Assembly (NCBI RefSeq): GCF_051020955.1 | Contig: NW_027476256.1 | Span: forward strand, 310,001-374,000 | DNA: 64,000 nt | Reading direction: 5' to 3' | DNA from: Megalopta genalis | Taxonomy: Eukaryota; Arthropoda; Insecta; Hymenoptera; Halictidae | Part shown: piece by piece, positions 1 to 14,430 of the stretch | How the letters are laid out: every line of letters begins with the position of its first letter | Position numbering within the stretch: position 1 is the first letter of the stretch | Position numbers and translations under genes: made by a program | The notes under the pieces: model-generated | The model's database searches: none | What the model was told of the DNA's origin: nothing | The model's input: only the letters and a program-made list of their open reading frames with translations

Positions 1-3000
1 AAATACTTGCGAATATAAGTGATATAGCTTTAAATGCAGGCGAAACAAGCGAGTTAGCTTGAATTCCATGCGAAACACATGATTCAGCTACAAATTCAAA
101 CGAAACATATCGTTTAGCTTAATATTCATGCGAAAGATATGTTTCAGCTTCAAATACTTGTGATATACATGATTTAGCTTCAACTGCATGCGAAGCAAAC
201 GAGTTAGCTTCAAATCCATGCGAAACACATGATTTAGCTTCAAATCAAAGCGAAGTGGATGGCTTAGCTTCAACTCAATGCGAATCAATTGGTTCAGCTT
301 CAAATACTTGTGATATACATGATTTAGCTTCAACTGCATTCAAAACAAACGAGTTAGCTTCAAATCCATGCGAAACACATGATTTAGCTTTAAATTCATG
401 CGAATCACATGGTATAGATTACTATGCATGCGAAAAACATGGTTTAGATTAATATTCATGCGGAACAATTGGTTCAGCTTCAAATACTTGTGATATACAT
501 GATTTAGCTTCAACTCCATGCGAAACAAACGAGTTAGCTTCATATCCATGTTTAGATTATTATTCATGCGAAACACATGGATTAGAATAATATTCATGCG
601 GAACTATTGGTTCAGCTTCAAATACTTGTGATATACATGATTTAGCTTCAACTCCATGCGAAACAAACGAGTTAGCTTCATATCCATGCGAAACACATGA
701 TTTAGCTTCAAATTCATGCGAAACACATGGTTTAGCTTCAAATACTTGTGATATACATGATTTAGCTTCAAATACAGGCGAAACAAACGAGTTTGCTTCA
801 AATCCATGCGAAACACATGATTGTGCTTCAAATTCATTCGAAACACATTGATTAGCTTAATATTCATTCGAAAAAAATGGATGAGCTTCAAATAGTTATG
901 TCAATGCGAAGTAGAAGGCTTATCTTCAAAACCATGCGAAACAAATGGTATAGCTTCAAATGCTTGTGATATACATGATTTAGCTTCAACTGCATCGAAA
1001 CAAATGAATTAGCTTCAAATTCTAGCGAAACACATGATTTAGTTTCAAATCAATGCGAAGTAGAAGCCTTATCTTCAAATACATGCGAAACAAATGGTAT
1101 AGCTTCAAATACTTGTGATATAAATGATTTAGCTTCAAATGCAGGCGAAACAAACGGGTTAGCTTCAAATCCATGCGATACATATGATTTAGCTTCAAAT
1201 CCATGCGAAGTAGAAGGCTTATCTTCAAATCCATGCGAAACAAATCTTTTAGCTTCAAATACTTGTGATGTACATGATTTAGTTTCAAATGCAGGCGAAA
1301 CAAACGAGTTAGCTTCAAATCCATGCGAAACACATGATTTAACAGCAAATCAATGCGATGTAGAAGGTTTAGCTTCAAATCCATGCGAAACAAATGATTT
1401 AGCTTCAGATACTAGCGATATACATGATTTAGCTTCAAATGCAGGCGAAACAAACGAGTTAGCTTCAAATCCATGCGAAGTAGAAGGATTAGCTTCGAAT
1501 ACATGCGAAGCAAATGATTTAGTTTCAAATACTTGCGAATATAAGTGATATAGCTTCAAATGCAGGCGAAACAAACGAGATAGCTTCAAATCCATGCGAA
1601 ACTCATGATTTAGATTCAAATCACTGCGTAGTTGAGGCTTAGCTTCAAATCCATGCAAAAAGAATGATTTTGTTTCAAATACTTCCGATTATAAGTGATA
1701 AAACTTCAAATGCAGGCGAAACAAACGAGGTAGCTTCAAATCCATGCGAAACACATGATTTAGCTTCACATTCATGCGAGTCACATGGTGTAGCTTCATA
1801 GCTTCATATTCTTGCGAAACAGATTGTTGATTTTCATATACTTGTGATAAACATGATTTAGATTCAACTGCATGCCAAACTTACGAGTTAGCTTCAATTC
1901 CACGCGAAGCACATTATTTAGCTTTAATTTAATGCGATGTTGAAGTCTTAGCATCAAATCAACGCGAAACGAATGAATTAGTTTCAAATACTTGCGAATA
2001 TAAGTGATATAGCTTTAAATGCAGGCGAAACAAGCGAGTTAGCTTGAATTCCATGCGAAACACATGATTCAGCTACAAATTCAAACGAAACATATCGTTT
2101 AGCTTAATATTCATGCGAAAGATATGTTTCAGCTTCAAATACTTGTGATATACATGATTTAGCTTCAACTGCATGCGAAGCAAACGAGTTAGCTTCAAAT
2201 CCATGCGAAACACATGATTTAGCTTCAAATCAAAGCGAAGTGGAAGGCTTAGCTTCAACTCAATGCGAATCAAATGGTTTAATATCAAATACTTGTCATA
2301 TATATGATTTAGCTTCAACTGCATTCAAAACAAACGACTTAGCTTCAAATCCATGCGAAACACATGATTTAGCTTTAAATTCATGCGAATCACATGGTTT
2401 AGATTATTATTCATGCGAAACACATGGATTAGAATAATATTCATGCGGAACAATTGGTTCAGCTTCAAATACTTGTGATATACATGATTTAGCTTCAACT
2501 CCATGCGAAACAAACGAGTTAGCTTCATATCCATGTTTAGATTATTATTCATGCGAAACACATGGATTAGAATAATATTCATGCGGAACTATTGGTTCAG
2601 CTTCAAATACTTGTGATATACATGATTTAGCTTCAACTCCATGCGAAACAAACGAGTTAGCTTCATATCCATGCGAAACACATGATTTAGCTTCAAATTC
2701 ATGCGAAACACATGGTTTAGCTTCAAATACTTGTGATATACATGATTTAGCTTCAAATACAGGCGAAACAAACGAGTTTGCTTCAAATCCATGCGATACA
2801 CATGATATAGCTTCAAATCAATGCGAAGTAGAAGGCTTATCTTCAAATCCATCCGAAACAAATGGTTTAGCTTCAAATACTCGTGATATACATGATTTAG
2901 CTTCAAATGCAGGCGAAACAAACGAGTTAGCTTCAAATCCAAGCGAAACGCATGATCTAGCTTCAAATCAATGCGAAGTAGAAGGCTTAGCTTCAAGTCC

Positions 3001-6000
3001 ATGCGAAAGACATAATTCTGTTCAAATCAATGCGAAGTAGAAGGCTTAGCTTCAAGTCCATGCGAAAGACATAATTTTGCTTCAAATCAATGCGAAGTGG
3101 AAGATTTAGCAACATATCCATACGAATCAAATGGTTTAGCTTCAAATAATTGTGATATACATGATTCAGCTCCAAATGCAGGCGAAACAAACGAGTTAGC
3201 TTCAAATCCAAGCGAAACACATGATCTAGCTTCAAATGAATGCGAAGTAGAAGGCTTAGCTTCAAGTCCATGCGAAAGATATAATTCTGTTCAAATCAAT
3301 GCGAAGTAGAAGATTTAGCTACAAATCCATACGAATCAAATGGTATAGCTTCAAATACTTGTGATATACATGATTTAGCTTCAACTGCATCGAAACAAAC
3401 GAGTTAGCTTCAAATCCATGCGATACATATGATTTAGCTTCAAATCAATACGAAATAGAAGGCTTAGCTTCAAGTCCATGCGAAAGAAATAATTTTGCTT
3501 CAAATCATTGCGAAGTAGAAGATTTAGCAACATATCCATACGAATCAAATGGTTTATCTTCAAATACTTGTGATATACGTGATTCAGCTCCAAATGCAGG
3601 CGAAACAAACGAGTTAGTTTCAAATCCAAGATAAACACATGATCTAGCTTCAAATCAATGCGAAGTAGAAGGCTTAGCTTCAAGTACATGCGAAAGACAT
3701 AATTTTGTTCAAATCAATGCGAAGTAGAAGATTTAGCTACAAATCCATACGAATCAAATTGTTTAGCTTCAAATACATGTGATATAAATGATTTAGCTTC
3801 AAATGCAGGCGAAACAAACGAGTTAGCTTCAAATCCATGCGATACATATGATTTAGCTTCAAAGCCATGCGAAGTAGAAGGCTTATCTTCAAATCCATGC
3901 GAAACAAATGTTTTAGCTTCAAATACTTGTGATGTACATGATTTAGTTTCAAATGCAGGCGAAACAAACGAGTTAGCTTCAAATCCATGCGAAACACATG
4001 ATTTAACAGCAAATCAATGCGATGTAGAAGGTTTAGCTTCAAATCCATGCGAAACAAATGATTTAGCTTCAGATACTAGCCTATATACATGATTTAGCTT
4101 CAAATGCAGGCGAAACAAACGAGTTAGCTTCAAATCCATGCGAAACTCATGATTTAGATTGAAATCACTGCGTAGTTGAGGCTTAGCTTCAAATCCATGC
4201 AAAAAGAATGATACTTGTGATAAACTTTGAATGATACTTGTGATACTTTCATATACTTGTGATAAACATGATTTAGATTCAACTGCATGCCAAACTTACG
4301 AGTTAGCTTCAATTCCACGCGAAGCACATTATTTAGCTTTAATTTAATGCGATGTTGAAGTCTTAGCTTCAAATCAACGCGAAACGAATGAATTAGTTTC
4401 AAATACTTGCGAATATAAGTGATATAGCTTTAAATGCAGGCGAAACAAGCGAGTTAGCTTGAATTCCATGCGAAACACATGATTCAGCTACAAATTCAAA
4501 CGAAACATATCGTTTAGCTTAAGATTCATGCGAAAGATATGTTTCAGCTTCAAATACTTGTGATATACATGATTTAGCTTCAACTGCATGCGAAGCAAAC
4601 GAGTTAGCTTCAAATCCATGCGAAACACATGATTTAGCTTCAAATCAAAGCGAAGTGGATGGCTTAGCTTCAACTCAATGCGAATCAATTGGTTCAGCTT
4701 CAAATACTTGTGATATACATGATTTAGCTTCAACTGCATTCAAAACAAACGAGTTAGCTTCAAATCCATGCGAAACACATGATTTAGCTTTAAATTCATG
4801 CGAATCACATGGTATAGATTACTATGCATGCGAAAAACATGGTTTAGATTAATATTCATGCGGAACAATTGGTTCAGCTTCAAATACTTGTGATATACAT
4901 GATTTAGCTTCAACTCCATGCGAAACAAACGAGTTAGCTTCATATCCATGTTTAGATTATTATTCATGCGAAACACATGGATTAGAATAATATTCATGCG
5001 GAACTATTGGTTCAGCTTCAAATACTTGTGATATACATGATTTAGCTTCAACTCCATGCGAAACAAACGAGTTAGCTTCATATCCATGCGAAACACATGA
5101 TTTAGCTTCAAATTCATGCGAAACACATGGTTTAGCTTCAAATACTTGTGATATACATGATTTAGCTTCAAATACAGGCGAAACAAACGAGTTTGCTTCA
5201 AATCCATGCGAAACACATGATTGTGCTTCAAATTCATTCGAAACACATTGATTAGCTTAATATTCATTCGAAAAAAATGGATGAGCTTCAAATAGTTATG
5301 TCAATGCGAAGTAGAAGGCTTATCTTCAAAACCATGCGAAACAAATGGTATAGCTTCAAATGCTTGTGATATACATGATTTAGCTTCAACTGCATCGAAA
5401 CAAATGAATTAGCTTCAAATTCTAGCGAAACACATGATTTAGTTTCAAATCAATGCGAAGTAGAAGCCTTATCTTCAAATACATGCGAAACAAATGGTAT
5501 AGCTTCAAATACTTGTGATATACATGATTTAGCTTCAAATGCAGCCGAAACAATCGAGTTAGTTTTAAATCCAAACGAAACACAAGATTTAGCTTCAAAT
5601 TCATTGCGAAGTAGAAGGCTTATCTTCAAATACATGCGAAACTAATGGTATAGCTTCAAATACTTGTGATATAAATGATTTAGCTTCAACTGCATGTGAA
5701 ACAAACGAGTTAGCTTCAACTGCATGCGAAACAAACGAGTTAGCTTCAAATCAACGCGAATCACATGATTTAACTGCAAATCAATGCGAAGTAGAAGGCT
5801 TAGCTTCAAATCCAAGCGAAGCACATGATTTAACTTCAAATCAATGCGAAGTAGAAGGCTTAGCTTCAAATCCATGCGAATCAAATGCTTTAGCTTCAAA
5901 TAGTTGTGTTATACATGAATTAGCTTCAAATGCGGCCGAAACAATCGAGTTAGTTTTTAATCCAAATGAAACACAAGATTTAGCTTCAAATTCATGCGAA

Positions 6001-7247
6001 GTAGAAGGCTTCTCTTCAAATACATGCGAAACAAATGGTATAGCTTCAAATACTTGTGATATACATGATTTAGCTTCAAATACAGGTGAAACAATCGAGT
6101 TTGCTTTAAATCCATCCGAAACACATGCTTTAGCTTCAAATCAATGCGAAGTAGAAGGCTTAGCTTCAAATCCAAGCGAAGCACATGATTTAGCTTCAAG
6201 TTAATGCGATTTAGGAGGCTTAGTTTCAAATCCCTGCGAATCAATTGGTATAGCATCAAATACTTGTGATATACATGATTTGGCATCAGCTGCATGCGAA
6301 ACAAACGAGTTAGCTTCAAATCCAAGTGAAACACATGATGTAGCTTCAAATCAATGCGAAGTAGAAGGCTTAGATTCAACTCAATGCGAATCAAATGGTT
6401 TAATATCAAATACTTGTGATATACATGATTTAGCTTCAACTGCATTCAAAACAAACGAGTTAGCTTCAAATCCATGCGAAACACATGATTTAGCTTTAAA
6501 TTCATGCGAATCACATGGTATAGATTACTATGCATGCGAAAAACATGGTTTAGATTAATATTCATGCGGAACAATTGGTTCAGCTTCAAATACTTGTGAT
6601 ATACATGATTTAGCTTCTACTCCATGCGAAACAAACGAGTTAGCTTCAAATCCATGCGAAACACATGATTTATCTTCAAATTCATGCGAAACACATGGTT
6701 TAGATTATTATTCATGCGAAACACATGGTTTAGCTTAATAGTCATGCAAAACAATTGGTTCAGCTTCAAATACTTGTGATATACATGATTTAGCTTCAAC
6801 TCCATGCGAAACAAACGAGTTAGCTTCAAATCCAAGCGTAACAAATGATTGTGCTTCAAATCAAAGCGAAGTGGAAGGCTTAGCTTCAAATCCATGCGAA
6901 ACAAATGATTTAGCTTCAGATACTAGCCTATATACATGGTTTAGCTTCAAATGCAGGCGAAACAAACGAGTTAGCTTCAAATCCATGCGAAACTCATGAT
7001 TTAGATTGAAATCACTGCGTAGTTGAGGCTTAGCTTCAAATCCATGCAAAAAGAATGATACTTGTGATAAACTTTGAATGATACTTGTGATACTTTCATA
7101 TACTTGTGATAAACATGATTTAGATTCAACTGCATGCCAAACTTACGAGTTAGCTTCAATTCCACGCGAAGCACATTATTTAGCTTTAATTTAATGCGAT
7201 GTTGAAGTCTTAGCTTCAAATCAACGCGAAACGAATGAATTAGTTTC
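1..7247 (+). repeat. Copy 1 of a 7.25-7.46 kb segmental tandem duplication (type 3/type 1 HORs)
   Basis: Base 1 corresponds to base 7248 and the two copies read the same for about 3 kb at offset 7247. After a 209-bp length difference near 3.0/10.3 kb they stay in register at offset 7456 to about 6.75 kb. The last part of the segment, about 6890-7247, instead matches 4043-4400 (offset 2847). The end of the copy is therefore an unequal-exchange junction inside a shared monomer at about 6880-6900. The segment is itself made of shorter duplications: 1-800 resembles 1986-2785 (offset 1985), and 1-1115 resembles 4401-5515 (offset 4400). Confidence 0.88.
4196..4270 (+). repeat. Irregular seam with three closely spaced atacttgtgata 12-mers
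   Basis: The 30-bp rhythm breaks here. The 12-mer atacttgtgata starts at 4211, 4234 and 4253, spacings of 23 and 19 instead of 30. The surrounding words (aaactttgaatg, actttcatat) are degraded monomer pieces. The same seam recurs at about 7043-7117 and 11652-11726, so it was copied with the larger blocks. It looks like a compound deletion or template-switch scar, since the related site near 1655 still has more regular monomers. Confidence 0.75.
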
Positions 7248-10200
7248 AAATACTTGCGAATATAAGTGATATAGCTTTAAATGCAGGCGAAACAAGCGAG
7301 TTAGCTTGAATTCCATGCGAAACACATGATTCAGCTACAAATTCAAACGAAACATATCGTTTAGCTTAATATTCATGCGAAAGATATGTTTCAGCTTCAA
7401 ATACTTGTGATATACATGATTTAGCTTCAACTGCATGCGAAGCAAACGAGTTAGCTTCAAATCCATGCGAAACACATGATTTAGCTTCAAATCAAAGCGA
7501 AGTGGATGGCTTAGCTTCAACTCAATGCGAATCAATTGGTTCAGCTTCAAATACTTGTGATATACATGATTTAGCTTCAACTGCATTCAAAACAAACGAG
7601 TTAGCTTCAAATCCATGCGAAACACATGATTTAGCTTTAAATTCATGCGAATCACATGGTATAGATTACTATGCATGCGAAAAACATGGTTTAGATTAAT
7701 ATTCATGCGGAACAATTGGTTCAGCTTCAAATACTTGTGATATACATGATTTAGCTTCAACTCCATGCGAAACAAACGAGTTAGCTTCATATCCATGTTT
7801 AGATTATTATTCATGCGAAACACATGGATTAGAATAATATTCATGCGGAACTATTGGTTCAGCTTCAAATACTTGTGATATACATGATTTAGCTTCAACT
7901 CCATGCGAAACAAACGAGTTAGCTTCATATCCATGCGAAACACATGATTTAGCTTCAAATTCATGCGAAACACATGGTTTAGCTTCAAATACTTGTGATA
8001 TACATGATTTAGCTTCAAATACAGGCGAAACAAACGAGTTTGCTTCAAATCCATGCGAAACACATGATTGTGCTTCAAATTCATTCGAAACACATTGATT
8101 AGCTTAATATTCATTCGAAAAAAATGGATGAGCTTCAAATAGTTATGTCAATGCGAAGTAGAAGGCTTATCTTCAAAACCATGCGAAACAAATGGTATAG
8201 CTTCAAATGCTTGTGATATACATGATTTAGCTTCAACTGCATCGAAACAAATGAATTAGCTTCAAATTCTAGCGAAACACATGATTTAGTTTCAAATCAA
8301 TGCGAAGTAGAAGCCTTATCTTCAAATACATGCGAAACAAATGGTATAGCTTCAAATACTTGTGATATAAATGATTTAGCTTCAAATGCAGGCGAAACAA
8401 ACGGGTTAGCTTCAAATCCATGCGATACATATGATTTAGCTTCAAATCCATGCGAAGTAGAAGGCTTATCTTCAAATCCATGCGAAACAAATCTTTTAGC
8501 TTCAAATACTTGTGATGTACATGATTTAGTTTCAAATGCAGGCGAAACAAACGAGTTAGCTTCAAATCCATGCGAAACACATGATTTAACAGCAAATCAA
8601 TGCGATGTAGAAGGTTTAGCTTCAAATCCATGCGAAACAAATGATTTAGCTTCAGATACTAGCGATATACATGATTTAGCTTCAAATGCAGGCGAAACAA
8701 ACGAGTTAGCTTCAAATCCATGCGAAGTAGAAGGATTAGCTTCGAATACATGCGAAGCAAATGATTTAGTTTCAAATACTTGCGAATATAAGTGATATAG
8801 CTTCAAATGCAGGCGAAACAAACGAGATAGCTTCAAATCCATGCGAAACTCATGATTTAGATTCAAATCACTGCGTAGTTGAGGCTTAGCTTCAAATCCA
8901 TGCAAAAAGAATGATTTTGTTTCAAATACTTCCGATTATAAGTGATAAAACTTCAAATGCAGGCGAAACAAACGAGGTAGCTTCAAATCCATGCGAAACA
9001 CATGATTTAGCTTCACATTCATGCGAGTCACATGGTGTAGCTTCATAGCTTCATATTCTTGCGAAACAGATTGTTGATTTTCATATACTTGTGATAAACA
9101 TGATTTAGATTCAACTGCATGCCAAACTTACGAGTTAGCTTCAATTCCACGCGAAGCACATTATTTAGCTTTAATTTAATGCGATGTTGAAGTCTTAGCA
9201 TCAAATCAACGCGAAACGAATGAATTAGTTTCAAATACTTGCGAATATAAGTGATATAGCTTTAAATGCAGGCGAAACAAGCGAGTTAGCTTGAATTCCA
9301 TGCGAAACACATGATTCAGCTACAAATTCAAACGAAACATATCGTTTAGCTTAATATTCATGCGAAAGATATGTTTCAGCTTCAAATACTTGTGATATAC
9401 ATGATTTAGCTTCAACTGCATGCGAAGCAAACGAGTTAGCTTCAAATCCATGCGAAACACATGATTTAGCTTCAAATCAAAGCGAAGTGGAAGGCTTAGC
9501 TTCAACTCAATGCGAATCAAATGGTTTAATATCAAATACTTGTCATATATATGATTTAGCTTCAACTGCATTCAAAACAAACGACTTAGCTTCAAATCCA
9601 TGCGAAACACATGATTTAGCTTTAAATTCATGCGAATCACATGGTTTAGATTATTATTCATGCGAAACACATGGATTAGAATAATATTCATGCGGAACAA
9701 TTGGTTCAGCTTCAAATACTTGTGATATACATGATTTAGCTTCAACTCCATGCGAAACAAACGAGTTAGCTTCATATCCATGTTTAGATTATTATTCATG
9801 CGAAACACATGGATTAGAATAATATTCATGCGGAACTATTGGTTCAGCTTCAAATACTTGTGATATACATGATTTAGCTTCAACTCCATGCGAAACAAAC
9901 GAGTTAGCTTCATATCCATGCGAAACACATGATTTAGCTTCAAATTCATGCGAAACACATGGTTTAGCTTCAAATACTTGTGATATACATGATTTAGCTT
10001 CAAATACAGGCGAAACAAACGAGTTTGCTTCAAATCCATGCGATACACATGATATAGCTTCAAATCAATGCGAAGTAGAAGGCTTATCTTCAAATCCATC
10101 CGAAACAAATGGTTTAGCTTCAAATACTCGTGATATACATGATTTAGCTTCAAATGCAGGCGAAACAAACGAGTTAGCTTCAAATCCAAGCGAAACGCAT

Positions 10201-10259
10201 GATCTAGCTTCAAATCAATGCGAAGTAGAAGGCTTAGCTTCAAGTCCATGCGAAAGACA

Positions 10260-10470
10260 TAATTCTGTTCAAATCAATGCGGAGTAGAAGATTTAGCTAC
10301 AAATCCGTACGAATCAAATGGTTTAGCTTCAAACACTTGTGGTATACATGATTCAGCTCCAAATGCAGGCGAAACAAACGAGTTAGCTTCAAATCCAAGC
10401 CACACACATGATGTAGCTTCAAATGAATGCGAAGTAGAAGGCTTAACTTCAAGTCCATGCGAAAGACATA
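10260..10470 (+). repeat. 209-bp stretch present in copy 2 and missing from copy 1
   Basis: The extra piece is seven monomers minus one base. It lies between two nearly identical frameshifted monomers carrying cataattctgttcaaatc and cataattttgttcaaatc. In copy 1 the flanks are joined at about 3010-3050. Recombination between the two similar 29-bp monomers explains the missing piece without any other mechanism. It includes a monomer with gcggagtag at about 10279 and one with tgtggtatac near 10339, which I did not notice elsewhere. Confidence 0.8.
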
Positions 10471-13400
10471 ATTTTGTTCAAATCAATGCGAAGTAGAAGG
10501 CTTAGCTTCAAGTCCATGCGAAAGACATAATTTTGCTTCAAATCAATGCGAAGTGGAAGATTTAGCAACATATCCATACGAATCAAATGGTTTAGCTTCA
10601 AATAATTGTGATATACATGATTCAGCTCCAAATGCAGGCGAAACAAACGAGTTAGCTTCAAATCCAAGCGAAACACATGATCTAGCTTCAAATGAATGCG
10701 AAGTAGAAGGCTTAGCTTCAAGTCCATGCGAAAGATATAATTCTGTTCAAATCAATGCGAAGTAGAAGATTTAGCTACAAATCCATACGAATCAAATGGT
10801 ATAGCTTCAAATACTTGTGATATACATGATTTAGCTTCAACTGCATCGAAACAAACGAGTTAGCTTCAAATCCATGCGATACATATGATTTAGCTTCAAA
10901 TCAATACGAAATAGAAGGCTTAGCTTCAAGTCCATGCGAAAGAAATAATTTTGCTTCAAATCATTGCGAAGTAGAAGATTTAGCAACATATCCATACGAA
11001 TCAAATGGTTTATCTTCAAATACTTGTGATATACGTGATTCAGCTCCAAATGCAGGCGAAACAAACGAGTTAGTTTCAAATCCAAGATAAACACATGATC
11101 TAGCTTCAAATCAATGCGAAGTAGAAGGCTTAGCTTCAAGTACATGCGAAAGACATAATTTTGTTCAAATCAATGCGAAGTAGAAGATTTAGCTACAAAT
11201 CCATACGAATCAAATTGTTTAGCTTCAAATACATGTGATATAAATGATTTAGCTTCAAATGCAGGCGAAACAAACGAGTTAGCTTCAAATCCATGCGATA
11301 CATATGATTTAGCTTCAAAGCCATGCGAAGTAGAAGGCTTATCTTCAAATCCATGCGAAACAAATGTTTTAGCTTCAAATACTTGTGATGTACATGATTT
11401 AGTTTCAAATGCAGGCGAAACAAACGAGTTAGCTTCAAATCCATGCGAAACACATGATTTAACAGCAAATCAATGCGATGTAGAAGGTTTAGCTTCAAAT
11501 CCATGCGAAACAAATGATTTAGCTTCAGATACTAGCCTATATACATGATTTAGCTTCAAATGCAGGCGAAACAAACGAGTTAGCTTCAAATCCATGCGAA
11601 ACTCATGATTTAGATTGAAATCACTGCGTAGTTGAGGCTTAGCTTCAAATCCATGCAAAAAGAATGATACTTGTGATAAACTTTGAATGATACTTGTGAT
11701 ACTTTCATATACTTGTGATAAACATGATTTAGATTCAACTGCATGCCAAACTTACGAGTTAGCTTCAATTCCACGCGAAGCACATTATTTAGCTTTAATT
11801 TAATGCGATGTTGAAGTCTTAGCTTCAAATCAACGCGAAACGAATGAATTAGTTTCAAATACTTGCGAATATAAGTGATATAGCTTTAAATGCAGGCGAA
11901 ACAAGCGAGTTAGCTTGAATTCCATGCGAAACACATGATTCAGCTACAAATTCAAACGAAACATATCGTTTAGCTTAAGATTCATGCGAAAGATATGTTT
12001 CAGCTTCAAATACTTGTGATATACATGATTTAGCTTCAACTGCATGCGAAGCAAACGAGTTAGCTTCAAATCCATGCGAAACACATGATTTAGCTTCAAA
12101 TCAAAGCGAAGTGGATGGCTTAGCTTCAACTCAATGCGAATCAATTGGTTCAGCTTCAAATACTTGTGATATACATGATTTAGCTTCAACTGCATTCAAA
12201 ACAAACGAGTTAGCTTCAAATCCATGCGAAACACATGATTTAGCTTTAAATTCATGCGAATCACATGGTATAGATTACTATGCATGCGAAAAACATGGTT
12301 TAGATTAATATTCATGCGGAACAATTGGTTCAGCTTCAAATACTTGTGATATACATGATTTAGCTTCAACTCCATGCGAAACAAACGAGTTAGCTTCATA
12401 TCCATGTTTAGATTATTATTCATGCGAAACACATGGATTAGAATAATATTCATGCGGAACTATTGGTTCAGCTTCAAATACTTGTGATATACATGATTTA
12501 GCTTCAACTCCATGCGAAACAAACGAGTTAGCTTCATATCCATGCGAAACACATGATTTAGCTTCAAATTCATGCGAAACACATGGTTTAGCTTCAAATA
12601 CTTGTGATATACATGATTTAGCTTCAAATACAGGCGAAACAAACGAGTTTGCTTCAAATCCATGCGAAACACATGATTGTGCTTCAAATTCATTCGAAAC
12701 ACATTGATTAGCTTAATATTCATTCGAAAAAAATGGATGAGCTTCAAATAGTTATGTCAATGCGAAGTAGAAGGCTTATCTTCAAAACCATGCGAAACAA
12801 ATGGTATAGCTTCAAATGCTTGTGATATACATGATTTAGCTTCAACTGCATCGAAACAAATGAATTAGCTTCAAATTCTAGCGAAACACATGATTTAGTT
12901 TCAAATCAATGCGAAGTAGAAGCCTTATCTTCAAATACATGCGAAACAAATGGTATAGCTTCAAATACTTGTGATATACATGATTTAGCTTCAAATGCAG
13001 CCGAAACAATCGAGTTAGTTTTAAATCCAAACGAAACACAAGATTTAGCTTCAAATTCATTGCGAAGTAGAAGGCTTATCTTCAAATACATGCGAAACTA
13101 ATGGTATAGCTTCAAATACTTGTGATATAAATGATTTAGCTTCAACTGCATGTGAAACAAACGAGTTAGCTTCAACTGCATGCGAAACAAACGAGTTAGC
13201 TTCAAATCAACGCGAATCACATGATTTAACTGCAAATCAATGCGAAGTAGAAGGCTTAGCTTCAAATCCAAGCGAAGCACATGATTTAACTTCAAATCAA
13301 TGCGAAGTAGAAGGCTTAGCTTCAAATCCATGCGAATCAAATGCTTTAGCTTCAAATAGTTGTGTTATACATGAATTAGCTTCAAATGCGGCCGAAACAA

Positions 13401-14069
13401 TCGAGTTAGTTTTTAATCCAAATGAAACACAAGATTTAGCTTCAAATTCATGCGAAGTAGAAGGCTTCTCTTCAAATACATGCGAAACAAATGGTATAGC
13501 TTCAAATACTTGTGATATACATGATTTAGCTTCAAATACAGGTGAAACAATCGAGTTTGCTTTAAATCCATCCGAAACACATGCTTTAGCTTCAAATCAA
13601 TGCGAAGTAGAAGGCTTAGCTTCAAATCCAAGCGAAGCACATGATTTAGCTTCAAGTTAATGCGATTTAGGAGGCTTAGTTTCAAATCCCTGCGAATCAA
13701 TTGGTATAGCATCAAATACTTGTGATATACATGATTTGGCATCAGCTGCATGCGAAACAAACGAGTTAGCTTCAAATCCAAGTGAAACACATGATGTAGC
13801 TTCAAATCAATGCGAAGTAGAAGGCTTAGATTCAACTCAATGCGAATCAAATGGTTTAATATCAAATACTTGTGATATACATGATTTAGCTTCAACTGCA
13901 TTCAAAACAAACGAGTTAGCTTCAAATCCATGCGAAACACATGATTTAGCTTTAAATTCATGCGAATCACATGGTATAGATTACTATGCATGCGAAAAAC
14001 ATGGTTTAGATTAATATTCATGCGGAACAATTGGTTCAGCTTCAAATACTTGTGATATACATGATTTAG

Positions 14070-14430
14070 CTTCTACTCCATGCGAAACAAACGAGTTAGC
14101 TTCAAATCCATGCGAAACACATGATTTAGCTTTAAATTCATGCGAATCACATGGTATAGATTACTATGCATGCGAAAAACATGGTTTAGATTAATATTCA
14201 TGCGGAACAATTGGTTCAGCTTCAAATACTTGTGATATACATGATTTAGCTTCTACTCCATGCGAAACAAACGAGTTAGCTTCAAATCCATGCGAAACAC
14301 ATGATTTATCTTCAAATTCATGCGAAACACATGGTTTAGATTATTATTCATGCGAAACACATGGTTTAGCTTAATAGTCATGCAAAACAATTGGTTCAGC
14401 TTCAAATACTTGTGATATACATGATTTAGC
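14070..14430 (+). repeat. 180-bp tandem duplication (six monomers)
   Basis: The unit runs from gcttctactccatgcg through the variants with ggtatagattactatgc and gcggaacaattgg and back to gcttctactcc. It starts near 14071 and again near 14251. The earlier copy of the segment (about 6614) has it once. The arrangement is repeated at about 16254 and 16434 and at about 24211 and 24391. Six monomers is not a multiple of the five-monomer HOR, so this event shifted the HOR register. Confidence 0.8.
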
